NCBI GenBank assembly: GCA_003209165.1
Contig: QCSL01000016.1
Coordinates: 1-42,006 of the forward strand
Reading direction: 5' to 3'
Source of the DNA: Synechococcus sp. AG-670-B23
GTDB lineage: Bacteria > Cyanobacteriota > Cyanobacteriia > PCC-6307 > Cyanobiaceae
DNA: 42,006 nucleotides
The position numbers were made by a program, and so were the translations under genes. This document shows positions 19,888 to 29,731 of this stretch, one piece after another. The notes under the pieces are model-generated. The model did not search any database. It saw nothing but the letters and a program-made list of their open reading frames with translations, and was not told the DNA's origin. The number at the start of each line of letters is the position of its first letter. The first letter of the stretch is position 1.

Positions 19888-20115
19888 ATGGGGCAAGTGA
19901 TTTTTTGTAAAGGGGGTGCTCGTCACCCCTGGCTCCCGTCCCTGGTCCAGGTGGCTGATATGGATACAGGCGTCATCAAGTGGATCAATGCTGACGCTGT
20001 CTCTGATGTGATCTGGTCGATGGATGGCCCATCTGTGCCCTCGTCTGCGAGGGGTCTTGACCAAGGGGTGGCGTGTATTCGAGAGAACGGCGCAGGGTTG
20101 TCGACTGTTCTATAA
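19888..20115 (+). CDS. Small hypothetical protein (75 aa)
   Basis: From ATG 19888 the product reads GQVIFCKGGARHPWLPSLVQ then VADMDTGVIKWINADAVSDV, a beta-rich pattern that resembles a genuine small domain; the last 25 residues are less protein-like. An AAAGGGA stretch 8 nt upstream could serve as ribosome-binding site. In-frame TTGs at 19849 and 19852 would give a longer form. A GC-rich hairpin without a T-run (about 20146-20161) lies downstream. Function unknown. Confidence 0.45.
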   Translation: MGQVIFCKGGARHPWLPSLVQVADMDTGVIKWINADAVSDVIWSMDGPSVPSSARGLDQGVACIRENGAGLSTVL

Positions 20116-20215
20116 AGAGTCTGTAGCTGTTGCTACAAAACGTTCACCCCTCTTGCGGGGGCGCAGACACTTCAAGCCACGGAACGGGGGCTTGGATTTC
20201 TTCGAGGAACATCCA

Positions 20216-20383
20216 ATGACTGCACTTCTCTATCGAGGTCACACCTACGCAACAGTGCCATCAGCGCCCAAGGCCTGCGTTGAGCTGACCTACCGACGCG
20301 AGCACTACAACACCTGCCGCCAGGAGCTTGTTCGCGAAAGCCGCCAAACCCTCATCTATCGAGGCGTCTCCTATACCCAATAG
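20216..20383 (+). CDS. DUF4278 domain-containing small protein (55 aa)
   Basis: The protein begins TALLYRGHTYATVPSAPKAC and ends RQTLIYRGVSYTQ: two copies of the (L/I)YRG..Y motif that define DUF4278, a family of small cyanobacterial proteins of unknown function. The start at ATG 20216 is supported by GAGGA about 8 nt upstream; the longer frame from 20024 overlaps the preceding gene and is not needed. An intrinsic terminator follows within 25 nt of the stop. Confidence 0.75.
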   Translation: MTALLYRGHTYATVPSAPKACVELTYRREHYNTCRQELVRESRQTLIYRGVSYTQ

Positions 20384-20405
20384 CTGGAGGCTTGTATCAG
20401 TCCTT

Positions 20406-20432
20406 GCCCCTGCCCATCGCGGGGGTTTTTGT
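20406..20432 (+). terminator. Rho-independent terminator after the DUF4278 gene
   Basis: CCCC (20407-20410) pairs with GGGG of the GCGGGGG block (20419-20425), and five T's follow directly (20426-20430). Position, 25-50 nt after the DUF4278 stop, fits termination of that short transcript. Confidence 0.65.
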
Positions 20433-20510
20433 TGGGGCACTGAATTGATGGCGAACCACGGTCCAATCGAGATCTCGTCATCCTGTGAGCAAGCAAGTCA
20501 GCGATCTCCG

Positions 20511-20663
20511 ATGGGAACGGATCTCACTGCCATCCTTATCTCATCGGTGTTTCTTGGGGTGGGATTTGTGATTGCCAAGTTCTTCCCCGAAGCGGCTTTG
20601 TTGGCGGCAGTCTTTTTGGTCGGGCTGGCGATTCTCAACATCGCCTTGGTCCTCGTGGCTTGA
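20511..20663 (+). CDS. Small two-helix membrane protein (50 aa)
   Basis: From ATG 20511 the product is nearly all hydrophobic: TDLTAILISSVFLGVGFVIA and LLAAVFLVGLAILNIALVLV form two membrane helices separated by a short KFFPEA turn, with both ends on the same side. An alternative ATG at 20448 adds 21 polar residues. No strong ribosome-binding site is seen for either. It lies after the DUF4278 terminator. Function unknown. Confidence 0.5.
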   Translation: MGTDLTAILISSVFLGVGFVIAKFFPEAALLAAVFLVGLAILNIALVLVA

Positions 20664-21280
20664 TGCCAAAAAAATGGGGAGGGTTCCCTAAGCACCCCCG
20701 AGTTCGACGCATTGCCCCTTTACCAAGAGGAGCAATCCGAAAATGACGTGGGCTTTCAAGGTTGGTCGTCGCCATTACGACAAAACGAGCCTGGTGTGAG
20801 AGGCCCAAGAAAAAGGTGCCGCCATCTGCACACATCCTTGTTGCGTTGACAAAGGTCGCTCTTTGGACATGTTCACTATGAACTTTTTTCATGGCAAATG
20901 TCCGCGAGATGGTCAACACCCATCTGCCCGTCGCACTCAAGGTGATCAACAGCGCCGCTTTGGTCGCCATTGCTGTGTAGACCCTCTGCGCTGCTGATTC
21001 TCTGCGAGAGATTTCAGGCAGGACTGCTGCTCCGGCGGGTGTGACTGGCGTCAACTGAGCCCCGTTGAATGGAGCGGTATTCGCTATGACTCCTTGGGAT
21101 GGAGCAGGTCATTGATGGATCAAATTTGGTCGAATTCCTTAAGAAATAAGCACTCAACCTGTTGAAAAGATTAAAAGTCATGGCCTTATTGGTTAAGCAA
21201 GTTCTCAGTGAACAGACGGGTTTCCGGCTAACGACCAGAATTGATCACATGTTTAGGATACGTAGTAAGAGGAGAGTTGT
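20664..21280. other. Gene-poor stretch with two tiny ORFs
   Basis: No gene above 60 codons looks real here. Two short frames deserve note: 20743-20799 (18 aa, TWAFKVGRRHYDKTSLV after an AGAGGAG sequence 11 nt upstream) and 20891-20980 (29 aa, described separately). The minus-strand frame 20635-21054 has an unlikely composition. The stretch ends with an AGAGGAG ribosome-binding site for the gene at 21281. Confidence 0.45.
20891..20980 (+). CDS. Possible tiny single-helix membrane peptide (29 aa)
   Basis: ATG 20891 opens a 29-codon frame, ANVREMVNTHLPVALKVINS followed by AALVAIAV and TAG. It has a short charged head and one hydrophobic helix, a layout common among cyanobacterial micro-membrane proteins. 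No Shine-Dalgarno is visible. The size makes chance occurrence quite possible. Confidence 0.3.
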   Translation: MANVREMVNTHLPVALKVINSAALVAIAV

Positions 21281-21463
21281 ATGTATCTGCTGACCATTAA
21301 GGATGGTCTTGGTACTCGTCACATCGGTCCTTACGCGTCCCCAAAGCACGCGTCTGATGACCTCGATCGGGTATTGAGAACCTGCTCCGACCGAGCACGT
21401 TGGCAGATCCATGCGCTTGAAACACCCGACCGTTCCCTTGAGCTGCAAGCGGTTGCATCCTGA
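21281..21463 (+). CDS. Small hypothetical protein (60 aa)
   Basis: The product begins MYLLTIKDGLGTRHIGPYAS and continues with PKHASDDLDRVLRTCSDRAR, an alpha/beta pattern typical of a compact soluble domain. AGAGGAG sits 6 nt before ATG 21281, one of the best ribosome-binding sites in the region, which makes this the most credible of the small ORFs between msrA and pepA. I do not recognise a named family. Confidence 0.6.
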   Translation: MYLLTIKDGLGTRHIGPYASPKHASDDLDRVLRTCSDRARWQIHALETPDRSLELQAVAS

Positions 21464-21478
21464 TTCGGCGCTTGCCGA

Positions 21479-21717
21479 TCATCGCTGATGTCGCCCCGGA
21501 AAGCCTCGGGTCATACCGCTGTCGATCATTAGGCCGATTCCGGCGTTAATGCAGATCAGACTGAGGGTTCCGCACCAGAACCATGGACCTCCCTCTTTGC
21601 CCAGCATCTGGACCACCTTGCGGCTCAACGCTTCGCCAAACAGGCAGAGGCCCAACGGGAGGAGAAGCACCCCCAATTGGGCCTTGATGTACCAACGCAA
21701 CGGAGACCGGCTCATGC

Positions 21718-21721
<4 letters not shown>
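21479..21721 (-). CDS. Small membrane protein coupled to pepA (80 aa)
   Basis: The protein reads SRSPLRWYIKAQLGVLLLPL, then a hydrophobic stretch to LCLFGEAL, an amphipathic middle, and a second hydrophobic segment WFWCGTLSLICINAGIGLMI, so two membrane helices are likely. ATG 21721 overlaps the pepA stop by 4 nt (ATGA), indicating translational coupling; a second ATG follows after two codons. Function unknown. Confidence 0.65.
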
Positions 21722-23187
<1,466 letters not shown>

Positions 23188-23242
23188 GGGTGGACGCATC
23201 ATCAAATAACGAGCGTAGCGATCCTGTGCGACGCCACCGGTC

Positions 23243-23815
23243 TTAGTGCTCTGCGGTGAAGGGGGTGGCCCAGCGTTGACGGGTTTCCTTGTTGAAGGGT
23301 GGCCACCAGCGTTGGATCAGCTGTTGTTCCAGGGCCCGTCGGGCGCGGGTGGCCCGGGGTACATCGCAGCTGAAGCGGATGCTCAGTTGGGCGCTGAGCT
23401 CACAGCGTTGCAGGGCTTCGCCGTAGGCGGCGAGGTAGGCCTTGCAGTCGTGATCACCTTTCCAGCGGCGCTCGGCGGCCAGGGTTTCGCCCACATAAAG
23501 CAGAAGCGGCTGCTCCAGCTGGGCCGGTCGGTCCATCACCAGGTAAATCGCCGCACCTCGATGGGATGGTTCCGGCCAGCGCCAGAAACTCATCGCCAGG
23601 GGGGTTAGTGACAGGGGATCCAGACCGGCGGCAGCGTCATAAGGGCTGGCCCCGAACAGATCCCCCTGCGCAGCGCCGGCGCTCTCCCTGCGGAACAGCG
23701 GCGCCTGATAGGCATGCAGCCGCTGTTGCCATGAGAGCAGCTGTTCCCGTCGCAAAGGGAGATTAGGCCCGTTGCTGAAGGCCAGCGCGCCGGTAGAGAA
23801 CAGATCCCCCTGCAT
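23243..23815 (-). CDS. GIY-YIG-like nuclease-fold protein
   Basis: The 190-aa protein has a GIY-YIG-type core in its C-terminal half: AIYLVMD and LLLYVGET take the places of the GIY and YIG strands, followed by the basic helix region RRWKGDHDCKAYLAAY and the acidic helix ALEQQLIQRWWPPFNKE with a candidate metal-binding Glu. The N-terminal 70 residues are variable and contain two QGDLF repeats. Its start shares one base with the stop of the upstream ComEA-like gene, so both come from one transcript. A DNA-processing role is inferred from the fold. Confidence 0.65.
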   Translation of the reverse strand: MQGDLFSTGALAFSNGPNLPLRREQLLSWQQRLHAYQAPLFRRESAGAAQGDLFGASPYDAAAGLDPLSLTPLAMSFWRWPEPSHRGAAIYLVMDRPAQLEQPLLLYVGETLAAERRWKGDHDCKAYLAAYGEALQRCELSAQLSIRFSCDVPRATRARRALEQQLIQRWWPPFNKETRQRWATPFTAEH

Positions 23816-24384
23816 CAGGGCAGCGGCAGGCTGGGGCCGGCGCGGCGGCTGCCGAAACTCACCCGGCCGATCAGGGCTTCCACGCTGCTAGCGGGCAGGC
23901 AGAGCCGCTCCTGCAGATCAGCCAGGTCCTTGAAACCGGAGCGTCGGCGCTCTCGCATCAGGTTGGCCAGCCGTTGCTCCGGCCAGCCGAGCAGCGCCAG
24001 CTGATCGGTGCTGGCGTTGTTGAGGTCGAGGGGAGCGGCCTGTGGCTGCGGTGGAGCATCGCCATGCCACTGGAAGACAAGATGGGGTGTCCAGAGCCTG
24101 ACCAGATCGCTCGGCAGCTCCAGCAGCCGGAACAGGTCATTGGCGCAGGCAAATTGCACACCCCCCTGCTGCAGCCGCACCAGCAAATCGGCCGTGTCCT
24201 GGCTGCACCCAGGCAGTTGCAGCCACTGATCGCGGCTGGCGCGATTCACATCCATCACCCAGGCAGGTGGCTTAGGCGCTATCCGTAAAGGCTGAGCTGG
24301 CGCCGGACGGGGTGGGGCCGGCAGCTGCCCGGTGGCCTGCAGCACCCGCCTGGCCAGGGGATCCAACCAGTGGCTGCGGGGCAT
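23815..24384 (-). CDS. ComEA-like protein with two helix-hairpin-helix domains
   Basis: The 189-aa protein has a Pro-rich linker (about 20-40) and two similar modules: VNRASRDQWLQLPGCSQDTA at about 45-100 and LNNASTDQLALLGWPEQRLA at about 118-165. Both follow the ComEA pattern, with a 'N.A....L..L.G.....A..L...R...' helix-hairpin-helix that binds DNA backbones. There is no signal peptide or membrane helix, unlike canonical ComEA receptors, so a cytoplasmic DNA-binding role is as likely as competence. It is coupled (TGATG) to the GIY-YIG-like gene, which strengthens a shared DNA-related role. Confidence 0.7.
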   Translation of the reverse strand: MPRSHWLDPLARRVLQATGQLPAPPRPAPAQPLRIAPKPPAWVMDVNRASRDQWLQLPGCSQDTADLLVRLQQGGVQFACANDLFRLLELPSDLVRLWTPHLVFQWHGDAPPQPQAAPLDLNNASTDQLALLGWPEQRLANLMRERRRSGFKDLADLQERLCLPASSVEALIGRVSFGSRRAGPSLPLP

Positions 24385-24431
24385 GATGCTCAGCAGAGAT
24401 GGGCAGACCTTAAGGGGGGGGAAGGGCTGCG

Positions 24432-24733
24432 TCAGCGCAGCTTGCGTACAAGATCTTCACAGCCCCCCTTTTCATTGATGTAGCTGCGCATCAAATCGTC
24501 GTAGCCGGGAGCGCTTTGCACCTCCTCATGCTCGGCTTCGCTTACCCCTTTGTTGATTAAGAAGCGATTGGCGATGTCTTGGGCCCGGGCGGCCTGCATC
24601 TGATTGGTTTCAATCAGGCGGCGGGCATTGGCCTTGGCTATCGACGCGCGTAGCTGGCGGCAAATGCTGCTTGTTGAACGAGGTTGCTTACGCTGAGAGC
24701 TAGCAGAATTGTGGTGTCGGCGCGTTGGACCAT
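24432..24733 (-). pseudogene. Small exported-type protein gene interrupted by a frameshift
   Basis: ATG 24733 opens a frame with a hydrophobic signal-like N-terminus (ADTTILLALSVSNLVQQAAF) that stops at TAG 24638-24640 after 31 codons. The downstream coding sequence continues in the -1 frame from about 24650 as SIAKANARRLIETNQMQAAR, then AQDIANRFLINKGVSEAEHE and a conserved-looking end YINEKGGCEDLVRKLR, stopping at TGA 24432-24434. The shift falls in a CG-repeat tract (24644-24650), where one missing base or two extra bases would restore a protein of about 100 aa. GGAGG lies just before the ATG. It follows the LuxR regulator by 37 nt. Either a real lesion or a sequencing error; a shorter protein from the internal ATG (55 aa, MQAARAQ...) is also possible. 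Confidence 0.6.
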
Positions 24734-24770
24734 GGCCTCCGGATCCTCGGAGTTCCTTCAGGATGCTCGT

Positions 24771-25505
24771 TTAATCCGAAGGGGGCCACCGGGGAATAGG
24801 CAGCGGTGGGTCCACCAGGTTGCGCTGAAACGCGATCAGTACCGCCTGGGTGCGGTTTTTGGCATCGAGTTTGCGCAGCAGCCCTGTCACGCAGTGCTTG
24901 GTGGTTTCAATCGAGAGGTGCAGCTGATCGGCAATTTCGTGATTGCTAAGGCCCTTGCAAAGACCGCGAAGTACGTCCTCTTCCCGCAGGCTCAGCACAT
25001 CGCTGAGGGGATGGCCGACGCCTCCTGCGCCGCGGTCGTGGTTGGCTACCCCGGCAATCAACGGATCCATGTGGCTGCCATCGCTTTCCATGGCGCGCAG
25101 AACGCTGAGCAGTCCGCCGTTGCCGATGCGCTCATGGCTGCAGAGCCCATCGCACTGCGCTTTGGCCGCGGCGTGAATTGTGCTCAGCAACGGGCGTTGA
25201 ATCACCATCAGGCAGCACAGGGAGGGCTGGCGGGCCTTGGCGACAGCCACCAGGGAGGGGCCGTTGCCGCGCTCGAGCTGGTCGCTGCAGATCAGCAGTT
25301 CAGCGGCAGTCCTGCTGAGGCAGACCAGGGCTTCCGCTTCAGTGCTGGCAGCCCCCACCAGACACCCGACCCCATCGAGGCTGTGGACCAGGCCGCTGAT
25401 CAACATGCGATTGGCGGAGGCGACCAAGATGCGACGCCCCTCCAACAGGGGACGGTGGCGTTGAGGAAGCTCACGCATCGCGCCGAGCTGAGCGGTGAAG
25501 TCCAC
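24771..25505 (-). CDS. LuxR/NarL-type transcriptional regulator with atypical receiver
   Basis: The C-terminal domain (about 170-232) is a clear LuxR helix-turn-helix: LSLREEDVLRGLCKGLSNHE followed by IADQLHLSIETTKHCVTGLL and RKLDAKNRTQAVL. The N-terminal part resembles a response-regulator receiver (ILVASANRMLISGLVHSLDG), but the acidic pair after strand 1 is replaced by Ser-Ala-Asn; a possible phospho-acceptor Asp remains in LLICSDQLE, and the usual switch Lys is not evident. Phosphorylation control is therefore doubtful. GTG 25505 gives 244 aa; ATG 25478 is an alternative. It diverges from the DUF1825 gene across about 170 bp. Confidence 0.85.
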   Translation of the reverse strand: MDFTAQLGAMRELPQRHRPLLEGRRILVASANRMLISGLVHSLDGVGCLVGAASTEAEALVCLSRTAAELLICSDQLERGNGPSLVAVAKARQPSLCCLMVIQRPLLSTIHAAAKAQCDGLCSHERIGNGGLLSVLRAMESDGSHMDPLIAGVANHDRGAGGVGHPLSDVLSLREEDVLRGLCKGLSNHEIADQLHLSIETTKHCVTGLLRKLDAKNRTQAVLIAFQRNLVDPPLPIPRWPPSD

Positions 25506-25678
25506 ATCCTGAAGGCGGCCCGAAACTCACCATGAATCCGATATCGCCGGCGAGTGTTGCGAGTGAGCAAGACCGTACAAAACGTTTCTGTTTACCCCAA
25601 CGAGAGGTGCGGCGATTACCCCCATTGCCACTGGCAAATCCTTGGCAGACTTTGCTGAAGCAATGAATAGCGCTGACG

Positions 25679-26008
25679 ATGGCCTTCTTCGATTCCGACA
25701 TCGTTCAGGACGAAGCCAAGCGCCTGTTTAGTGATTACCAGAAGCTGATGCAGCTGGGAAGCGAGTACGGCAAGTTCGACCGGGAAGGTAAGAAAAAGTT
25801 CATCGAGACGATGGAGCAGCTGATGGGCCGCTATCGGGTGTTCATGAAGCGCTTTGAACTCTCCGAGGATTTCCAGGCCAAGCTCACGGTGGAGCAGCTA
25901 CGCACCCAGCTAAGCCAGTTCGGCATTACCCCCGAGCAGATGTTTGATCAGATGAACTCCACGCTCGAGCGGATGAAGGGACAGATCGAGCAGCCCCCTT
26001 CTAGCTGA
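25679..26008 (+). CDS. DUF1825 family protein
   Basis: The 109-aa all-helical protein begins [20 protein letters not shown], contains [20 protein letters not shown] and [20 protein letters not shown], and ends with a hydrophilic coil. This matches DUF1825, a family I know as near-universal in cyanobacteria and of unknown function. It is the first plus-strand gene after the divergent LuxR regulator and is followed by tyrS after 44 nt. Confidence 0.9.
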   Translation: MAFFDSDIVQDEAKRLFSDYQKLMQLGSEYGKFDREGKKKFIETMEQLMGRYRVFMKRFELSEDFQAKLTVEQLRTQLSQFGITPEQMFDQMNSTLERMKGQIEQPPSS

Positions 26009-26052
26009 ACCAGCACTCGTACGATCACCAGCGCCCGCTCGCTGCGCTCCTC

Positions 26053-27300
26053 ATGCCGGACCTTACCCCGTCGTTGCCGGATAGGCTGTCGCGGGGCATT
26101 GCCGACCTGTTCCCGGCCGGGGATCCCAGTGATGCGGATCAGGCTTTGGCGGCTCGGTTGGCCCAGGCCGAAAAAGAAGGCCGGCCGCTGCGGGTGAAGC
26201 TTGGCATCGACCCCACTGGCAGCAACATTCATCTTGGCCACAGCATCCTGTTTCGCAAGTTGCGGGCCTTTCAGGACGCGGGCCACACGGCAGTACTGAT
26301 CATTGGTGACTTCACGGCACGGATCGGCGATCCCACCGGCAAGAGCGCCACACGGGTGCAGCTCAGCAAAGAGCAAGTGGCCGCCAACGCCTCCACCTAC
26401 TTGCGCCAGTTGGGGCAGGACCAGCCCAAGGAGACGGCGCTGCTCGATTTCGAAACCCCTGGACGCCTGGAGGTGCGCTACAACTCCGAGTGGCTCGAGG
26501 GCATGGACCTGCCGGCGGTGATCGGCCTGCTCGGCACCAGCACCGTGGGCCAGATGCTGGCCAAGGACGACTTCTCCAAGCGCTACGGCAGCGGCACCCC
26601 GATCGCCCTGCATGAATTCCTTTATCCGCTCCTGCAGGGCTATGACTCGGTGGCGGTGAATGCTGATGTGGAGCTGGGCGGCACCGATCAGAAGTTCAAT
26701 GTGGCCATGGGCCGCGACCTGCAGCGCCACTTCGACAAGGTCACCCAGTTCGGCTTGCTGTTGCCGATCCTGGTGGGTCTGGACGGGGTCCAGAAGATGA
26801 GCAAGAGCCTCGGCAACGTGGTGGGCCTTGATGAGGATCCGCTCTCGATGTACTCCAAGCTGGAGAAGGTCGGAGATGGGGCGATCGATGACTACGTCAC
26901 GTTGCTGACCGAAATGGATCTGGCCTCATTGCCCGAGAACCCACGCGAGAAGCAGAAGGCGATGGCCCTGGTGGTGACTGCAAGCCGCCATGGTTTGGCG
27001 GCGGCCCAGAAGGCCCAGAGGGATGCCGCCATGCTGGTGGGCGGTAGCGGTGATGCTGGCGCCGATGTGCCCGAGGCCTCCCTGGCGGAGGTGAACTTCC
27101 CTGCCAAGGCCTTCTATTTGTTTAGCGCCGTGGGAATCTGCGCCAGCAGCAGTGAGGCCCGCCGCCAGATCAAGGGGGGTGCCGCTCGTTTAGACGGGGA
27201 GAAGATCATCGACCCCAACCAGGAGTTCGCCTCAGCGGCGGAACTGGAGGGGAAGGTGCTGCAGCTGGGCAAGAAAACCTTCCTTCGCTTGATGGCCTGA
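26053..27300 (+). CDS. tyrS: Tyrosyl-tRNA synthetase
   Basis: TyrS charges tRNA-Tyr. The class I signature is HLGH at residues 60-63 (in [15 protein letters not shown]) and the second is KMSKS at 248-252; [17 protein letters not shown] and [17 protein letters not shown] shape the tyrosine pocket. A C-terminal S4 RNA-binding domain (about 345-410, with [20 protein letters not shown]) is present. The HLGH and KMSKS form and the 415-aa length fit the second bacterial TyrS type. Its TGA shares one base with the pyrF ATG. Confidence 0.96.
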   Translation: MPDLTPSLPDRLSRGIADLFPAGDPSDADQALAARLAQAEKEGRPLRVKLGIDPTGSNIHLGHSILFRKLRAFQDAGHTAVLIIGDFTARIGDPTGKSATRVQLSKEQVAANASTYLRQLGQDQPKETALLDFETPGRLEVRYNSEWLEGMDLPAVIGLLGTSTVGQMLAKDDFSKRYGSGTPIALHEFLYPLLQGYDSVAVNADVELGGTDQKFNVAMGRDLQRHFDKVTQFGLLLPILVGLDGVQKMSKSLGNVVGLDEDPLSMYSKLEKVGDGAIDDYVTLLTEMDLASLPENPREKQKAMALVVTASRHGLAAAQKAQRDAAMLVGGSGDAGADVPEASLAEVNFPAKAFYLFSAVGICASSSEARRQIKGGAARLDGEKIIDPNQEFASAAELEGKVLQLGKKTFLRLMA

Positions 27301-28016
27301 TGACGACCTTGCATCCTGCCGATCGGATCATCGTGGCCCTCGATGGCATGCCGCCAGAGCAGGCCTTGGCTTTCAGCGCGCAAGTGGAAGGATTGCGCTG
27401 GGTGAAGGTGGGCCTGGAGTTGTTTGTGCAGGCGGGTCCAGAGGTTGTGGCGCAATTGCGGGATCAGGGTCTGCGGGTGTTTCTCGATCTCAAATTTCAC
27501 GACATTCCGGCCACGATGGCCGGGGCCTGCCGGCGTGCGGCGGCGCTGGGAGTGGAACTGGTCACGGTCCATGCCTGCGCAGGCAGCGAAGCGCTCAAGG
27601 CGGCCCAGGCCGCGGCGGTGGAGGCAGCGCAACGCAGCGGGCAACCCGTGCCCACTTTGCTGGCGGTGACGGTGCTCACTAGCTGGGAGGAGCAGCGTTT
27701 GCAACGGGAACTCGCTATCGCCCAGGGCATCGCCGAGCGGGTGCCGGCTCTAGCGCAACTGTCGGCAACTTCAGGGATCGGTGGTTGTGTGTGTTCACCG
27801 TTGGAGGCCGCGGCATTGCGGGCCCAGTACCCCGAGCCGTTTGCCTTGGTGACGCCAGGTATTCGCCCCAAAGATGCTGCGGTTGGAGATCAGGCCCGGG
27901 TGATGGGACCGGCCGAAGCGGTTGCAGCGGGGGCCAGCCAATTGGTGATCGGTCGGCCGATTACTAAAGCTGAAGATCCCAGCGCTGCCTTTGCACTGTG
28001 TTGTGAGGAGCTTTGA
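27300..28016 (+). CDS. pyrF: Orotidine-5'-phosphate decarboxylase
   Basis: PyrF decarboxylates OMP to UMP. The 238-aa TIM-barrel protein shows IIVALDGM at strand 1, the Lys of WVKVGLELF, and the signature [13 protein letters not shown] with the catalytic Asp-Lys-Asp array, then VTPGIRPK and [17 protein letters not shown] for phosphate binding. Length is normal for the bacterial group. It overlaps tyrS by one base and converges on plsY across 48 bp with no obvious terminator. Confidence 0.96.
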   Translation: MTTLHPADRIIVALDGMPPEQALAFSAQVEGLRWVKVGLELFVQAGPEVVAQLRDQGLRVFLDLKFHDIPATMAGACRRAAALGVELVTVHACAGSEALKAAQAAAVEAAQRSGQPVPTLLAVTVLTSWEEQRLQRELAIAQGIAERVPALAQLSATSGIGGCVCSPLEAAALRAQYPEPFALVTPGIRPKDAAVGDQARVMGPAEAVAAGASQLVIGRPITKAEDPSAAFALCCEEL

Positions 28017-28064
28017 TCGCTGCACTTCAATTTGTTGGGTGACCTGGTCGGTTAAGGATTCAGC

Positions 28065-28667
28065 TCAGACCTTGGCTTTATCCCCAATCTTGGGCTCGGA
28101 GCCCGCCAGCAGCCGCTGAATGTTGCTGCGATGGCGCCAGAGCACCATCAGGCTGGCCACCAACGACACCACCACGTAGGCGTTGCTGCCTCCGGAGAGC
28201 GCCATCAACATCGGCAATCCGATGGCGGCCACCACGCTGGAGAGCGACACGACCCGGAAGATCGAGACCACGGCTATGAACAAGCCGAAGCAGGCCAGCC
28301 CCACAGGCCAGGCCAGGCCAAGAAACATGCCCAGTCCGGTGGCCACCGCCTTGCCACCTTTCCAGCCCAGCCACACTGGCCAGATGTGACCCGCCAATGC
28401 TGCCAGACCTACCAGCACTTGCACCCAGTCGTTGATTCCAACGCTTTTCGCCAGCAGCACTGCCAGGGCTCCTTTGCCCACATCGATCAGAAATACCAGC
28501 AGTGCTGGAGCCTTGCCCACGTTGCGCAGCACGTTGGTAGCGCCTGTGCTGCCGGAGTCGCAGTTGCGCAGGTCGATGCCTTTGAGCCAACGGCCGGCGA
28601 GGTATCCACTGGGGATGGCCCCCAGCAAGTAGCCGATGGCCAGGAGAAGCAGGGCAGTGAGAATCAC
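28065..28667 (-). CDS. plsY: Acyl-phosphate:glycerol-3-phosphate acyltransferase PlsY
   Basis: PlsY makes lysophosphatidic acid from acyl-phosphate. The 200-aa integral membrane protein has five to six hydrophobic helices and the three family motifs: GAIPSGYLAGRWLKGIDLR with GSTGATNVLRNVGK, then the Gly-rich phosphate loop GHIWPVWLGWKGGKAVATGLG, and a late basic WRHRSNIQRLLAGSEPKIG. It starts with GTG 28667, whose last bases form the TGA of the upstream DUF3086 gene (GTGA overlap). It is the last gene of the 32.3-28.1 kb operon. Confidence 0.95.
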   Translation of the reverse strand: MILTALLLLAIGYLLGAIPSGYLAGRWLKGIDLRNCDSGSTGATNVLRNVGKAPALLVFLIDVGKGALAVLLAKSVGINDWVQVLVGLAALAGHIWPVWLGWKGGKAVATGLGMFLGLAWPVGLACFGLFIAVVSIFRVVSLSSVVAAIGLPMLMALSGGSNAYVVVSLVASLMVLWRHRSNIQRLLAGSEPKIGDKAKV

Positions 28668-29683
28668 AGCAGGTCGTCGTCGTCGAGGCGTTCACCCGGT
28701 CCGGCCGCGAAGGCCAGCCAGAGGGGGAACTGAAGCACAGGGATGTCGACTCTCCGCTCAGCGGCATCGATCAGGATCAGTGGCACTTCGCCCCGCTCCT
28801 CCAGCCGGTCGGCGCGTTCCACCAGGGCTTCGGGGCGTTCGAATAGCACGATGCCGCTGCTGGGGCCGAAGTCTTCCCTCCCCAGGCCCAGGGCGTCCTG
28901 CAGCCCGCGCCGCCATTCGCCGAGCCGTTCGGGGCCGCCGGCCAGAACCAGGCACTGGAACTGATCGCCATACAGCTCACCGATCACCGCGATCAAAGCG
29001 GCACTCACCAGGATGTTGCGCGGCCGGGTGCCACGGCTGGGCTGGGCGCCTCGTCCGCCTTGATTGAAGAACCAGTCCTCCAGCAGGGCCGTGTCGCGCG
29101 CATCGATGCTGCGCCGCAGGTTCCAGGGATCGGCGTAGACGTCGGGCTGTTTAAGGAACCGCTCCAGGGTCTGGCGAATCAGGTCTTCATCGGGGCTGAA
29201 GGTGTCGGCTATCGCTGTCAGTGGTGGGCTCTCACCGGACTTCTCCGGCGCCGATGCGCTGTCTGCGGCTTGATCGAGTGGGGAGGGCTGCACCACCATC
29301 GGCTGCACCACCAGCTCCAGGTTCTCCACGCTCTGCACCAGGTCCTGCAGGGCGCCGCCCAGGTACTCCTGGAAGCCCTTCACGCGGCGGGCGATAGCGT
29401 CGGATTGGCCGGCGAAGTTGGCCTTCAGCTCGGTCTCAAGTTGCTCCTTGCGCGAGCAGAGTGCGGTGATCTCAACCTGCAGAGCATCGCGGCGGTTCTG
29501 GAGATCCTTGAGGGCCAAATCCATCACAGGGTTGGCCTCTGCCGGAGCTGGTTTGGTGCTGGGTGTGCTGGCGGGTTCAGTGTTGGTGCCGCCAGTGGAT
29601 TCCGCCGGGGCCTGCTCTGTTTCAGGCGCCTTGGGGGTCAGGTCGTTGTCGTCGGGCATTGCGTCAGCTGCCGTGCTCTCCAT
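28664..29683 (-). CDS. DUF3086 domain-containing protein
   Basis: The 339-aa protein has an acidic, Pro/Thr-rich disordered N-terminus (about 1-55), a coiled-coil (LKDLQNRRDALQVEITALCS, about 55-95), and a C-terminal globular domain with WNLRRSIDARDTALLEDWFF, GTRPRNILVSAALIAVIGEL and the Asp-rich end ERLDDDDLL. I assign DUF3086, a cyanobacterial family of unknown function. The coiled coil suggests self-assembly. It is coupled to plsY and lies downstream of the DUF3119 gene after 107 nt. Confidence 0.85.
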   Translation of the reverse strand: MESTAADAMPDDNDLTPKAPETEQAPAESTGGTNTEPASTPSTKPAPAEANPVMDLALKDLQNRRDALQVEITALCSRKEQLETELKANFAGQSDAIARRVKGFQEYLGGALQDLVQSVENLELVVQPMVVQPSPLDQAADSASAPEKSGESPPLTAIADTFSPDEDLIRQTLERFLKQPDVYADPWNLRRSIDARDTALLEDWFFNQGGRGAQPSRGTRPRNILVSAALIAVIGELYGDQFQCLVLAGGPERLGEWRRGLQDALGLGREDFGPSSGIVLFERPEALVERADRLEERGEVPLILIDAAERRVDIPVLQFPLWLAFAAGPGERLDDDDLL

Positions 29684-29731
29684 CTCTCCATTCCAGCCGA
29701 CCAGACCCCAGAAATACAGGTGGCATCACAA

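Noticed and set aside
20635-21054. 139-aa minus-strand ORF
   Set aside because: Composition and pattern are those of a chance frame, and its 3' end lies over the small membrane protein at 20511-20663.
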